Shown: positions 1 through 11,305 of the stretch, one piece after another
Layout: the number at the start of each line of letters is the position of its first letter
Numbering within the stretch: the stretch's first letter is position 1
Assembly (NCBI GenBank): GCA_013398955.1
Contig: VWPU01002895.1
Span: 1 to 64,000, forward strand
Reading direction: 5' to 3'
DNA: 64,000 nucleotides
Origin: Callaeas wilsoni
Taxonomy: Eukaryota > Chordata > Aves > Passeriformes > Callaeidae
Translations under genes and position numbers: made by a program
Notes under the pieces: generated by a model
Told to the model about the DNA's origin: nothing
Databases searched by the model: none
Seen by the model: the letters and a program-made list of their open reading frames with translations, nothing else

Positions 1-917
1 TAGAATCACCCCAAGACACAACTCTAGTTCCAGCTCTGCTCTAGGTATCTGTCCTGGACTCCCTGAATACATATCTGTAAAAAGATCTAAATAGTGGAAA
101 GGCTAAGAACAGGCATCTGCTCCAAATTTTATTGCCAGATCACAGCTAAAAAAATTGATCTAGAAAGTTTCTTTCATTAATCAACTCTGAATTTTGAAGC
201 TGTTACTTGAAATGTAAAAGGGAGGATCAGTTGTCAAAGTGCCCTTGGTCTATTACTGTCAGGAGTCACTGTCCTTTAAATGACAAAATAGGGTTGGAGT
301 TTTAAAGAGCAAAAGCCTTATAAGGGTTATATTTTGATTGATTAGTTACATTATGACTGTTATTATAGCAGAGACCTGGAAAACTATAATAATTAGCCTG
401 TCAGCTCAATTGTTACTCTTCATTAAAAATGAATGTGAGGGAGCAATTAATCTCACATCTTTAGCATCATTACGTTGTTCTGTTACTGCAGTTGTGTGCA
501 GTTCAATATGTCAATTAATCTTCAGAACAATATTATTTTCTAATTTAAGTCTTTACTTTCCTTATTTTGATGTTGCACTCAAAGAGCAACATGAAGGTTT
601 GAACATATCCTAGACAAAATAAATTTGTTGAAATGGAAACAGAGTTGAAAATTCCACCTCAAAGTGTAAAATTTAAAATGGAGGTCATTATTATTTCTCA
701 AATCAAGCTTTGCATACCTTATGACTTCTCTGCAAGGACTAAAAAGCCAGGAGATTATTGGTAATGTAGAGCGAGCCTAGGCTTACACAAATGAAGGAGC
801 AACTGGGCTACTGTGTGTCTTTCTCTGCCTTCCTTATGTTTAACTTCGTAACTGAGCCAAGTGGAAATGGATGAAGTTTTGCAAACTCAGAAAACTTAAT
901 TTGGATACATAAAGTCA
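1..917. other. AT-rich unique sequence, no gene seen
   Basis: Non-coding in appearance on both strands. One 91-codon frame (338-613) has no recognisable domain and is within the length expected by chance. I saw no repeat family or structured RNA here. Confidence 0.6.
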
Positions 918-1445
918 CATCAAGTTGTGTTCATGAGACAGTGGAACTCGGGATTCTGTGTGGGTGAAACAAAGCAGTAAGCAGGACTAGAACCCTGAAA
1001 GCTATCTTTGGCCTCTTCAAAGATCTACTTGGAGGTATCCCAAGGGACAGGACTCTAGAAGAGAAGGGAGTTCAAGAGCACTGGGCAATATTCAATCATC
1101 CCTTCCTCCAAGCTCAAGACCAAGGTATCCCCATGACAAAAAATTGACCGGAGAGGGCTGAAAATCTGCACGGACAAGCAGGGAACTTGTAGGAAATCCC
1201 AGCTGGAAGAAAGATACTTATGGGATGTGAAAAGTGGACAGGACACATGGAAGGACTATAGGAATATAATCACAATATGCAGAGATGTGACAAGAAGGGC
1301 TTTTACAAGTACATCAGCAGCAAAAGGAATACCAGGGAAAAGATGGAGCCACTGCTGAATTAGATGGGTGTCCCGGTAATGGAAGGCACAGAGATGCTAT
1401 TGAATAAATATTTAGTACTTCTGTTTGTACACACTGACCAAAGAA
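918..1445 (+). mobile_element. CR1 LINE, ORF2 fragment (between endonuclease and reverse transcriptase)
   Basis: This is an internal piece of the avian CR1 non-LTR retrotransposon ORF2, which encodes an endonuclease plus reverse transcriptase. Read in one continuous frame from 1016, the peptide starts FKDLLGGIPRD and later gives DKKGFYKYISSKRNTREK, close to the CR1 linker that follows the endonuclease domain. The upstream 918-1015 stretch also matches CR1 as I remember it. The frame is kept for over 400 bp but is broken by in-frame stops, the first at 1145-1147, so it is a dead copy changed mostly by substitutions. It is truncated at both ends: no reverse transcriptase core follows and no CR1 3' tail is present. 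The strand is plus. It is a relic, not a gene. Confidence 0.9.
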
Positions 1446-2007
1446 TATTTCAGACGTATGTCACAGGGGAATCATTAACACCAAAATAAATTTCAAACTG
1501 GAAACACCATAAAATTTTGAGTAAATAATATTTTGAATATTTTTTTTTTAAAAAAAAAAAGATGTTAAACTGGCTTTTAAGATATCTTAAACATTAATAT
1601 TAATCCAACTCAGAAGTGCATTACAATTTTAGCTTTTCAGGAAGACAAGAAATCAATTCGCCTTTACTGTCAGCTAAAGAAATACCTGTAAAGAAACTAA
1701 CAGGAATTGTTTCCTGTGCTCAACAGGAGACACTTTCTAGGTGAGTAATATCTGAATTATCTGAAGAGCTGTTGAAGAACAGAGATTTTGCTAGGACTGT
1801 ATACATTACTCTTTTGTTCCTACTTGTTTTTGTACTTGTGTGTCTACTTACAAAGTGAATTGATTAAAAAAGAGCCAAACTTCCTTGACAGAATTGTGAA
1901 ACCCTTTAAGTTCATTGTCATCCAGATGACACACCAGATACACATAAGCTATCAAATTCAAGAACTTTCAAGACTCTTTCTCTCTCACATACATACACAT
2001 CTATATT

Positions 2008-2011
<4 letters not shown>
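1446..2011. other. AT-rich unique sequence with a T10A11 tract
   Basis: No gene seen. A run of ten T followed by eleven A (1540-1560) forms a perfect A/T palindrome just downstream of the CR1 relic. It may be simple-sequence drift rather than a retrotransposon tail. Confidence 0.55.

Positions 2012-2046
<35 letters not shown>
2012..2046. repeat. (TA)n microsatellite
   Basis: About 16-17 uninterrupted TA units follow a short CA/TA-rich and T-rich lead-in. Two open frames crossing it on opposite strands encode only alternating Tyr-Ile and are artefacts of the repeat. Confidence 0.97.
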
Positions 2047-2047
<1 letters not shown>

Positions 2048-3933
2048 AGGGAAATTTGTTTCAGATGTGTATGCTTTCTTTTTTTCATAAAAAATAACTC
2101 ATTTATACAGTACAAATACTAGTATTTTTCATCCAAAAGCTTTCAAATATTATATTTTTATTAACAGATACAGATGCTCCAAGTTAAATCTCTTGAATAA
2201 AGAATTTGAAGTTGTCTGTTCACTGAAAAGAGATGCAGAACAAAATTAATTTTCCAATTAATGTCAGGTGGAAGGGCATTTATCAGTTAATGTAGATGAT
2301 TAAATTTGGTAAGATAGCCCTTGTTTTAGGAATTGTAATCTGGTAGACTGCAAATGGAGCATGAGAGCAGCAGATTGAAATTCCCTGATGGGCTTACCTT
2401 TTCAGCACTTTTGGCTCACTGTGGAATATGGAATAGATCTCTGAGAGGGTTTTCATTTGGTAAGATCAATGGGACTGAAGAAAATGTTAGCAATATCTGA
2501 AGCAAAATTCCCAGTACCACAGGAGATGATACACTAAGTCAGCCTTGGTGATCAGCACTTCCAGTAGTATATTGAAAACCTTGTTGTTTTTTGTTTGTTA
2601 AAGAATAGGAAGGTAATGACCTTGCAGAGAAGAAAAGTCAAAAATGCGAAACTGGCAACATATTCAACATGTTTCTCAACTGCCAATTAGTGGACTCACA
2701 CCACAGTATCTGTAGATACAGGACAGGTACATACCAGTACCAAAGGAGATGTGGGAGCATGGTAATGCAGATAATGACAGGTAAGCACAGAAGAGATGAT
2801 GTTTTCCTTTCTGCATGTAGGTCCTGAGAGTCAACAGGGTAACACAAGACACTATGTAATTCATAATGCCTAGGTCATGACTGCTGAATCTAAATCTAAA
2901 GAAGTGAATCTGTGCTCTTGACATAATTTCCAAGTCTGAAAAAATATTCATGTAGGCAAAAGAAATAATAATAAACTGAAAATCATATTCTTCTCTTTTT
3001 CTTTCTCGATGCAGTCAATAGCTCCATGAAGCTGGGTTTGAAATGGCTTTTTATCTGGGTAAAAATCAAATACTTTTCCAGTATCAGATAACTGATTTTG
3101 AAAACAAAGCAATCAAAATGGAAAGTCAAAAATATTTTTGATCAAATAAAAATAGAAATGTAAATTGCATATCTCCCCCTCATAGTTAATGACTATGCAA
3201 GATTATACCTATTGTGCAGCTTATTTAGGATCAAAGTAGTAAGAGGCTGATTTTTCAGAAAGGAATCACAGGTTATTTTCTTTGACAAGTATTTTTAGAC
3301 TGGATAACATACATATTTATTGAATGCACATTGTTTGTCTCTGAATCAGGATTAAATTAAATACAGATTTCATAAAATATACTCACTTCGAAGTAGGTTT
3401 TTTTAATAGTAAGCAAACATTTGCTGTTAAGAATGTAGTTTTAAAAGGGAGACAGTAAAGATTATGGTAAACTGTATTTTCTTTATCACACAGGTCTTGC
3501 AGTTTTGCCCTTTCCTTCTTTAAGTCATAGGCATATGAAATCAAATAGTTAAAATTAATCCTTACTGAGAACATAAATCCAGTGTTCAATTTATTGTTTT
3601 GGAAATAATTTCCAGTGCAGCTGAAATTTGAATGAATTATGTATTATGTCTTTGTACTTGACAAAATTTGGAGTGTTTTTATTGTTTCAGGTGGTTCAGA
3701 CTTTCTCTAACTTGCTTTCCACAGGTGTCCTGTGGCCAGAGGATATTTTAAGGACAAAAACTGATACTCTGACTTTCTAAGAGCCAGTAAAGACAAAAAT
3801 TATTAATATATAAACTTTTTATTCCTAATTTTTTACAAATCTGTTAGAAAGATTGTGAGGATTTTATGTGAAAAAATATATAATTATTTCTTTTGTCTTA
3901 TTTTGCCTTTCATCCACCTTCTGTTTTTGATAG
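2047..3933. other. AT-rich sequence upstream of an exon candidate; no gene seen
   Basis: Short frames on both strands show no domains. The last 50 bases (about 3885-3930) are a long pyrimidine-rich tract leading into an AG at 3932-3933, discussed under the next entry. Confidence 0.5.
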
Positions 3934-4112
3934 AGGTGTGCTACAGAGGATTCTTGATGGGCCCACAAAATGACAAGGAATTCCACATGAAAGACTTGGA
4001 AGCCAGTGAAATTGATTTGCATGCATTGTCAAGTGAGTATGAAAAATCCAAGCTGATAATGAAAGTGGTGATATCTCAGCAACAAGTTAATCGAAAGTTA
4101 AATCCTTCATAA
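3934..4112 (+). CDS. Candidate exon (partial coding), unidentified protein
   Basis: I do not recognise this protein. A long pyrimidine tract ends in TTTTTGATAG, a good 3' splice site with the exon beginning at 3934. The frame entered after two bases is open to a TAA at 4110-4112. It includes the peptide KEFHMKDLEASEIDLHALSS followed by EYEKSKLIMKVV, which is charged, helix-prone and coiled-coil-like. An alternative 5' splice site, CAA then GTGAGT at 4033, would make an internal exon of exactly 99 bp (phase 1 at both ends). If the donor is skipped, the exon runs to the TAA and a polyadenylation hexamer lies 245 bases on. About 59 open codons are only mildly unlikely by chance in DNA this AT-rich. 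No partner exon was found. A retained or decayed exon, or chance, remain possible. Confidence 0.3.
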
Positions 4113-4880
4113 TGCTACAGTGATGAAGACAGATGAGTATATAAGAGTTAACAGCAGACACCTCTTTGCTCTCACATTTATTTATAATTCCCAGCACAGT
4201 AAGAAATGCAGTATTGAAGTTAGATGTGTATAGGAGCTATAGTCTTAAATCCTTACTTCTAAATATTGCTCACAGTACCACTTCACAATTTAACTATGCT
4301 CCTATTTGTTGAACATTTTGACTGTTTTCTTGTTAAACTGCTGAGATAAATATGATAATAAAATTATTCTATATACTTGCCTGGTTGTTAAATCTGAGAG
4401 ACAAATGTGGGTTTCTCTATAGTAATAAATACTGCAACGCCATTTGTGGACTATCAGAGACAGGATTACAGTGTCAGCCTTGTTAGAACATCACCATTCA
4501 AGCTTTGGAATGTGTAGTTATGGGATTTGTCAGTTTAATATCAAATACACAGCCTGAGTCAACAGTGCATGGCAATGGAGATTTTAAAATGAAGCAAGAA
4601 TTAAGAACACACTTATACCCAATTTATAAACTTGTCTTTATACCTATATGTACCGCTTTATTTAAAAGTGAGCAGATTTGGGTCACTCTGGGAGTTTTTA
4701 TCTCAATTTAGCAATTCATATGTAAGTTCATATTAATTCTGAGATTGTCTGATTCAGAGTGATGCTGAAAGTGTCATTGCTGAAGTCAACGTTTTAAAGT
4801 AAAATAAAATCAGGTTTGCTCCTTGGAAAATTTGAAGACGTCTAACAGGCTGGATTTTTTTATTTGCATATTTTCAGATT
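4113..4880. other. Possible 3' UTR then AT-rich sequence
   Basis: If 3934-4112 is a terminal exon, 4113 to about 4385 would be its 3' UTR. Beyond that I see only AT-rich unique sequence and one 68-codon frame without features. Confidence 0.3.
4357..4362 (+). promoter_or_regulatory. AATAAA polyadenylation hexamer (candidate)
   Basis: A canonical AATAAA followed about 20 bases later by a T/G-rich stretch (4376-4388). Such hexamers are common by chance in AT-rich DNA; its interest comes only from its position after the candidate terminal exon. Confidence 0.3.
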
Positions 4881-4958
4881 TTTGGTTGGTTTATTTTGAG
4901 TGGGGTTTTTTTTGTTGGGTTTTTTTTGTTTGTTTTTTTGGTTGGTTGGGTTTTTTTA
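4881..4958. repeat. T/G-rich low-complexity tract
   Basis: Blocks of TTGG, GTTT and long T runs, with almost no A or C, form a degenerate (GGTT)n/(GTTT)n simple repeat. A short translated frame across it is compositionally biased and not a protein. Confidence 0.9.
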
Positions 4959-7900
4959 ATATTATCACACTAGCTAATCATAATCTGTTTCTGACATCAA
5001 GATACTTTTCCAGAGTGATTAAGCATAGCTTTTTAAAGTTTTATTTTCTTCAGTCACAAACAAGGTTTTGGACATCCTCTGAAGCAACTGAAGCAGTTGT
5101 TCAGAAAAGGTACAGAAGGGTGGGAAAAAAGCTTGTAAATGGGGAAAACAGACTTCAGACATAATAGGGACATGGGCAGAGCAATAAGAAAAATAAGAGG
5201 AAATAAAATGAGGAAAAAGGAAATTAAAGGGACACAAAGACAAAAAAAATGATTAGACTGTAATAAAAGTACTTTACTTCTGCAAATAATAAAATATGCA
5301 TTTTGATTTTTTTTTTTTTTTAAAAGACATAAAAGCCTCAAACTACATACACACAGTGCTATATTAAAGAGCTAGTGAAAGACTGTTGAGGTATACAACC
5401 TAATCCAGCTTCCCTTCTGCACAGGACAGCTTTGGATCATAATAAAATGCATTTACTAATAAGATGTATTTGTGAATGTCATCCATTAAAATGAATCTAA
5501 AGAACCTACCTGAAGAATGTAATAATAACCTAGCAAACTAGAGAATAGCTTAGTCTTTTATATTTATAGCAATGGTTTAAAAAAAGCTCATTAGATATTT
5601 AAAGCCTTGCTTAAGTCTTTTATTCTCTGCTCCTCTTCAAAAAGAAAACAGCTGTTTTCATGCAGAAGGAAAACCACTAAAGAATCTACTTTTGCTATGT
5701 AACTAAGTCAGCTATGGAGAAGGGAGAATAAGAAAATTAGTTCAATATTAAAAAACTGCTTTTTAAAAATTATTCTTTCTTGATAATTGCAGACGGAATT
5801 AAATCCAGTTTAGAAATGTCATATGGGATGTCAACAGCATTTGAATATTTCTGTTCCAGCTTTTACTCCAGAAAATATTCTCGAATCTAAGTTCTTGTAT
5901 CTCTAATTTAGGAATCATTAGGAATCAGAATTGTAGATTAGGATGCCAAAGTATTTCTTCCCTCCTCTTATCCAAATTGTAAATGAAAGCTAAATAGAAA
6001 ATATTTAGTGCACACTCTTTTAGTCCCTAAAAGCCTACTTTTGACACCTGGACTCATATGCTAGCCAGTGACAGTGATCTGTCATGAATTTTTCTTAGTA
6101 AATAACTTATAAGAGTGTGACACCTAATACAATAATTTTTAGGGTTTTTTTTGTTTGTTTGCAGGGTTTTTTATGTAAAAAGGATATAAAGAAAATTACG
6201 AAACACACATGTATTGTTCCTTTGCAGATTAAAAGGATAATGTGTCACCTGTATACTGAAAAGAACATTAATAGCTTAAATGTAACCTGAATACACACCT
6301 TAAAAGTCAAAGACACTTGGGTCTTGTTTAAGCCCTGAGTATAGAATCCAGCCCTCAGGGAAGGGAGAGTGGGCTCTCCAGAGGGCAGAGTCGGCATTCA
6401 AACAGCACACTGAACCATGGGATGATGGATAATGGCCACCTGATAAGGCTGAGTTAGTGCAGAAGTCATCAAGAGATGCTGCTATTGCATGTCTTATGGG
6501 CTGTAAACCAGTAGGGTGGTGCTCTCCTTCCCCCCGCCCCAAAACATGATTGCATCACTCCCACACAGCCCCAGAACAAGAGGTAGTTTCTCATAAGGTA
6601 CTAGAAAAATACTAGCAACCTAAGGCTTCATGCAAGCCAAACTCCTGTGTTAAAGCTCCAGGCTCCGCCTTTTTCTTTTTATCTTGAGGCCTTAATTTAA
6701 TATACTCCCTCTACATTTTATCTCTTGTATGTTAGAAAGCCCATGAGTAATAAACTACACAGGTAACTTATTGGAAAGACAGGAAAGGGAATGGGGACAT
6801 GGGCAGAATGATAAGCTATGAATGATTTTCTTTAGAATATTGTCTAGATAGCTCAACGTGCAGCTAGATTCAGGAGGTGGAAGGCAAATCCAGATACACT
6901 GTATAACACTGAGATCTGAAGGTCCATTACATAAAGATATTTCCTTATGGACATACTTTATGAGGGCCATCATTCTAGTATGTTGAAAATTTACTTGAAT
7001 CGTTAAAAGTCACTTTCACCTTCTGATTTGTCTTGCTGAAATTTAATATCTTGTTCTCAACAGTCACTTGCTAAGAAGTGTTAAAGATTGTAAAAAATGA
7101 ACTTTTGATGTATTTGCAAGCAATCTGCATCTTTGCAGTAGGATGCTGCCTTTAATGTTAATGTACATATTACTTGATTTCTATGCACTTGTCAAGACAC
7201 TTGGGCAAGATTCCTCTTGGCAAAGTGTTAAATATGTTTATCAAAGACAAAACAAAACCTAATAAATACTAATTGCTAGATTCTTTGTGTCATCACTGCA
7301 TCATGTAAGGGATCTGCCACTTATGAAATGGAGGGACTTCAGTTATTTGGAGACTTTCTTTTTAGGTAAAGATGAGTCAGTTTATGACAGTTCAGGATTG
7401 GGCTCTTGGCTGCAACTTAGATGAGACTCTGATGTAATGATGTAGATAAGAGAAGTCTGCCAAGCTCGCTGCCTGCTTTGACGTAACCCTGTTACAGCGG
7501 CAGGAGCAAATTGATGACTGGTGTCAGGAAAGTGAGGGGACAGTCTGATGCTGGCACCTGGGAGGGCAGTTATGTGAGCACAGAAAAGTTGGGGTTTTAA
7601 CACTTCTCACTGCAATGTGCCAGAATTCTTGGCTAGTGGGATATAAAAAAAGTCTTTCCTTGGTTATGGTAATGGTGAGATATATTCCCTGTGTTGATGA
7701 TTAGAACAGATAAAAGTTTCCTTTTGAGGCTGACCAAGACCCTAATTTACCCCTGAGTGAGGGAGGAGAAATATACTGAACATATATAAACTTCATCTCG
7801 GAGATCTGAACACTATGTGCAGGCAACAATTAAAACAAGAAGATATGCAGCAGACTTTAAGTTCCCTAAAGCTGAGAAACAAGATTCTTAACTACCATTT

Positions 7901-8514
7901 AACTCTTTTCCTTTTTCTTGTTTTCCTTAATATTTTCGAATTTGTTTGAAAACAAGGTCACGTGAATGCTGGCTGATCCACCTTCTCTGACAGTTTGCTA
8001 TTTATGGCTGTGTCCAGCATTATGGAACTTTTCACCTATGCAGCTCTGTTGTATTGTAAAGAGCTTATGCTCCTGATTTGAATGCAGAATACAGCACTAG
8101 CAATAAAATCTCTCTGAGCTACTTGAAAAAGAAAAGAAGCAAAGAGTGAAGGAACCAAATTTCAAAATTAAAGTTATGTTAGTTCGGTAACGTGCTATTA
8201 GGACCGTCAGGTAGGAAAGAATTGCTTTTTACTCGGAGAATTTTTTACCCTGAGACTTTTTTATCCCCTTAAAGTATCTGCATAAAAAGTAATGTATAAC
8301 TAAAATATAGTCTGAAAATATCACAGGACATAATGAGAGTGAAAGACTCACTGTCTTGGGGTGACTCTATGACAATACTGTATTCCCCATTGTCTGCTTG
8401 ATCTCTAGTGTACCTTTAAATTGCAAAGGAGCGAAAGAGAAGCTGAGGGACTCTTCAAAGCGGCTTGACCTTGCAGTTAGAACGTTTACATACTTTCTGC
8501 CAGTTAGGTTAGAA
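4959..8514. other. AT-rich unique sequence, no gene seen
   Basis: Contains a T15 run (5307-5321), a short C-rich patch near 6530-6541 and somewhat GC-richer stretches at 6300-6600 and 7380-7600. These could be very old transposon remnants, but I could not assign them. Open frames on both strands show no domains or splice-flanked structure that I would defend. Confidence 0.5.
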
Positions 8515-8960
8515 AGGGAGTTTGCTCTCTGATTTCTTCAGCTTTCAGCTCAGAAGGGACTGCAATCTGCCTCAGCAGCTTCTGTTCCTTTTTGGACTGT
8601 TTTTGGCTTGCTTCCTCGTCCAAGACCAGCTCCCATCTCCAGACCTGCTCGGCGGGACCCTCCAAAGGGGATCGTCGGACCCTGCCTGGCCCGGCCTGGC
8701 CCAGCGTAAGACTGCAGCTTTTACCTACAGAAAGAACTCTACAATCCACCAGCCTCCTTTAGGGGACTGCCCTGTATCAATGTCCTTTTCTACCCCATGC
8801 CTTAGGGGAACTCTGTTTGTTAAACAAATTGGTTTTTTTCACTCTCATTCGAGAAATTATTTTCCCGAACCCGTGAGGGAGGTGCTGCCGGGGCCTGCTT
8901 GCCTGGCAGGCAGAAGAGAGAAAGAGATGCCCCTTTCGGGTTGTTTCCTCCTGGATTTGT
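8515..8960 (+). promoter_or_regulatory. Locally GC- and CpG-rich block; possible 5' exon or regulatory element
   Basis: The block stands out from its AT-rich surroundings. Seven CpGs lie between 8617 and 8706 and about five more between 8845 and 8940, while neighbouring kilobases have few. It holds an open frame of 149 codons (8522-8971) with no recognised domain; high GC alone lengthens chance frames. A splice-donor-like GTAAGA starts at 8706, directly after the densest CpG cluster, and GTAA also occurs elsewhere by chance. No TATA box is evident. A nuclear-receptor-like half-site (TGACCTTG, 8466-8473) lies just upstream. It could be a first exon and promoter of an unseen transcript, a decayed transposon, or a chance GC patch. 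Confidence 0.3.
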
Positions 8961-11087
8961 GTCCAAACTAGCACATTCACAAGAACTTACTGGCATAAAT
9001 ACTTGCAATGAGTTTCCTTGTAATGTAAAATTTTGGAAAACTTCTGCGCTATTTTCTTTTAAATATATATATCAGTGGAGTTAAAAACAATTAAGGAGTT
9101 GTTACACGCTTCATTATTCACGTTTGCAGTCTGGCTCCCTGAAACCTGGAACACAGTGCAACCTCTTAGTGAGAAGTATCAAACAGCAGAATAGACCTTT
9201 ATACTTGACGTGAGAAAGAGGGAAACTGAAATGCAATGAAAGGTCCCTTGAGGTTGCCATTAAGTCAGTTCATATTCACTTTATCACAATCCCTTTTGAT
9301 AAATGCATCTTTCTTAATGATATTAATGATATTTAATTTGTGATATCATTCAAGAATGCTCTTTCTCAACATTTATTAGAGCAGCTGGCTTCTGAGCTGG
9401 ATGCAGGCAATAATTAAATGGCCATTTAGGACTGTATCTGAAGATGTCTGCTGCATGCTTCTGTTTTGTGGAAATTGCATTCCCATTCCATTTTTGTGTT
9501 TCTTCTTTTGCTATCTTGACCATGGAATCTGGCAGCAGAAATGACCTGTCCTTCAGTAATAGTGATCTGCATTCACCTGGAATTACTGAAACTCCCCAAA
9601 AACGTACTTATTTTTTGAAATCTTGGACTGATTTTTCCTGAAGCATCCAAACCATTAGATTTTAGTTTACTGGAACTCGGTTAATATTTTTAGATAAGTT
9701 AAACTAACATATTCCATTTTCCTTCGCTGCATGCTTGTGTTTCTGCTTTGCAAAATGCATTTGATGTGTCTTGCCAGCAGCTCCACTATCTTCAGTGTGA
9801 TTTTGCACCTAGATACTGACAATAAGATTAATTTCTGTGCATCTCTGCTTCCTAAAGAGGTCTGTTCTGTGCAGTGATAGTATTCTGAGAAAATATGACC
9901 ATATAGCTTTCATTTTGCTTAGCAGTCATTGTTTCACAAGCCTTTCAGAAATCTGTTGCTAAGTCTTTGCACTATGAAAGTGGTACTGAGGATTTGGGTA
10001 TTCCATGCACATCATCATACTGGTACAATGGAAAACAAAGGGGAAAGAGCTGGATTTTATCTAGAGTTTGTATAAGTTGCTAGATTTAGGATAGGGAGTG
10101 AGGGATCATTTTACACATGGAGAACAAGTCACTGCTGCAGAAAGTATGTTCTTTGAACTTACAGTTCTACTTTGCCTGTCTCAGTTCTGCTTTTGCTCTA
10201 CATTTGACATTTAACAACTAGAAGTATAAATCAAAGCATCCATACGTTCACCTGTTTTTAAATCAGAAAAATACCTGTATTAGGCACAAAACCAATACAA
10301 TGTAGTTTAGAAATGAAGAATTTAATGAAGAAATTTCATATGGAATAAAGTAGTTGTAACTTCCTAAACATCAGTTCATAGAAATTTCATAGAAATCTTA
10401 GACAGCAGAGAAACTGCTCACCTACGATGAGGAAAAAGAAAAAAGAAAAGAGAAAATTTTTAAAAAAATCTAAACAAACAAAAAACAACAAAAACAAAAG
10501 GGGAAAAAAAGGAGATGACAGATATACTGGAGCAAATTCACTTTTTTCTTATGTGACTGTATCTTGAGACAACTGTATTGGAGAGTGCTCGGTTGATGAC
10601 CCAAGCTGCCATTATTCTTGAACAGGTGAATAGCAGAACTAAATACTTGTGAGAGTAGTTTCTCTGCCTATGATATCCTTCTGATAACTTTTCTTGCCAT
10701 AGTAGGTCTATGATTTTTCCTCCATTACCTGCAAAATACATAAATTCCCAGAACTATGTTTACACATGAGAGTAAAATGTTTGTATTTTAAAAATTGGAA
10801 AATGGAAATAAATTAGTATAAAAATGTGCAAAAATCATTGTTTCTTCCGCAGGATCTATTAACTAAAATGCAATTGTCAGAATTGAGTTTTATATTTAAG
10901 CAATTAATGCTTGTCCTGACATTCATTCACTCATAGCATTAACTCAGTATATCTACTTGTTTATCTCCATCTTTTTTCTTTGCACTTTCTGCACCTAACC
11001 TTCACAAATAAGTATCATAATGTGGGAAAAAAGACTGAGAGAAAAATTAAAGAGAACTGGAACATTACATTATAACAGAAAGAAATT
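8961..11087. other. AT-rich unique sequence, no gene seen
   Basis: Contains an A-rich low-complexity tract (about 10436-10513) of A runs broken by G and C. A small inverted repeat, AATGATAT with ATATCATT, lies at 9325-9350. Nothing resembles a gene or a known repeat family. Confidence 0.55.
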
Positions 11088-11305
11088 GTGGTGAGCACGC
11101 CCAACTCCCCCCAAAGAATGAGTGTTTAGGGGGGATGAAACCGAGTGGAAATTTATAGACACAGTATGGAAATTTATAGTTCTAACAGTATGGAAATTAC
11201 AGGGAGAAATGTGGTTGCTACTCTTGGATGAAATCTGGCCAGCATGCCCAACTTCCCACACAAGCACATGGTAAAGTGGGATGGGAGCAAAACGGAGTGG
11301 AGGCA
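11088..11305. repeat. Diverged tandem duplication, unit about 150 bp
   Basis: AGCACGCCCAACTCCCC (11094-11110) recurs as AGCATGCCCAACTTCCC (11241-11257), and both are followed by a GGGATG-rich stretch ending in GAGTGGA (11143-11149 and 11295-11301). Spacing is 147-152 bp. Between them a shorter motif, TGGAAATTTATAG or close to it, occurs three times (from about 11147, 11167 and 11191). It may be an old LTR fragment or a local duplication; I recognise no family. Confidence 0.5.

Noticed and set aside
1788..2115. Frames of 100 (plus) and 65 (minus) codons over the TA tract
   Set aside because: Both translate the microsatellite into Tyr-Ile repeats; an artefact.
9325..9350. Small inverted repeat as a possible structured RNA or microRNA
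   Set aside because: The 8-bp stem with a 10-base loop is far too short and AT-rich for a microRNA precursor.
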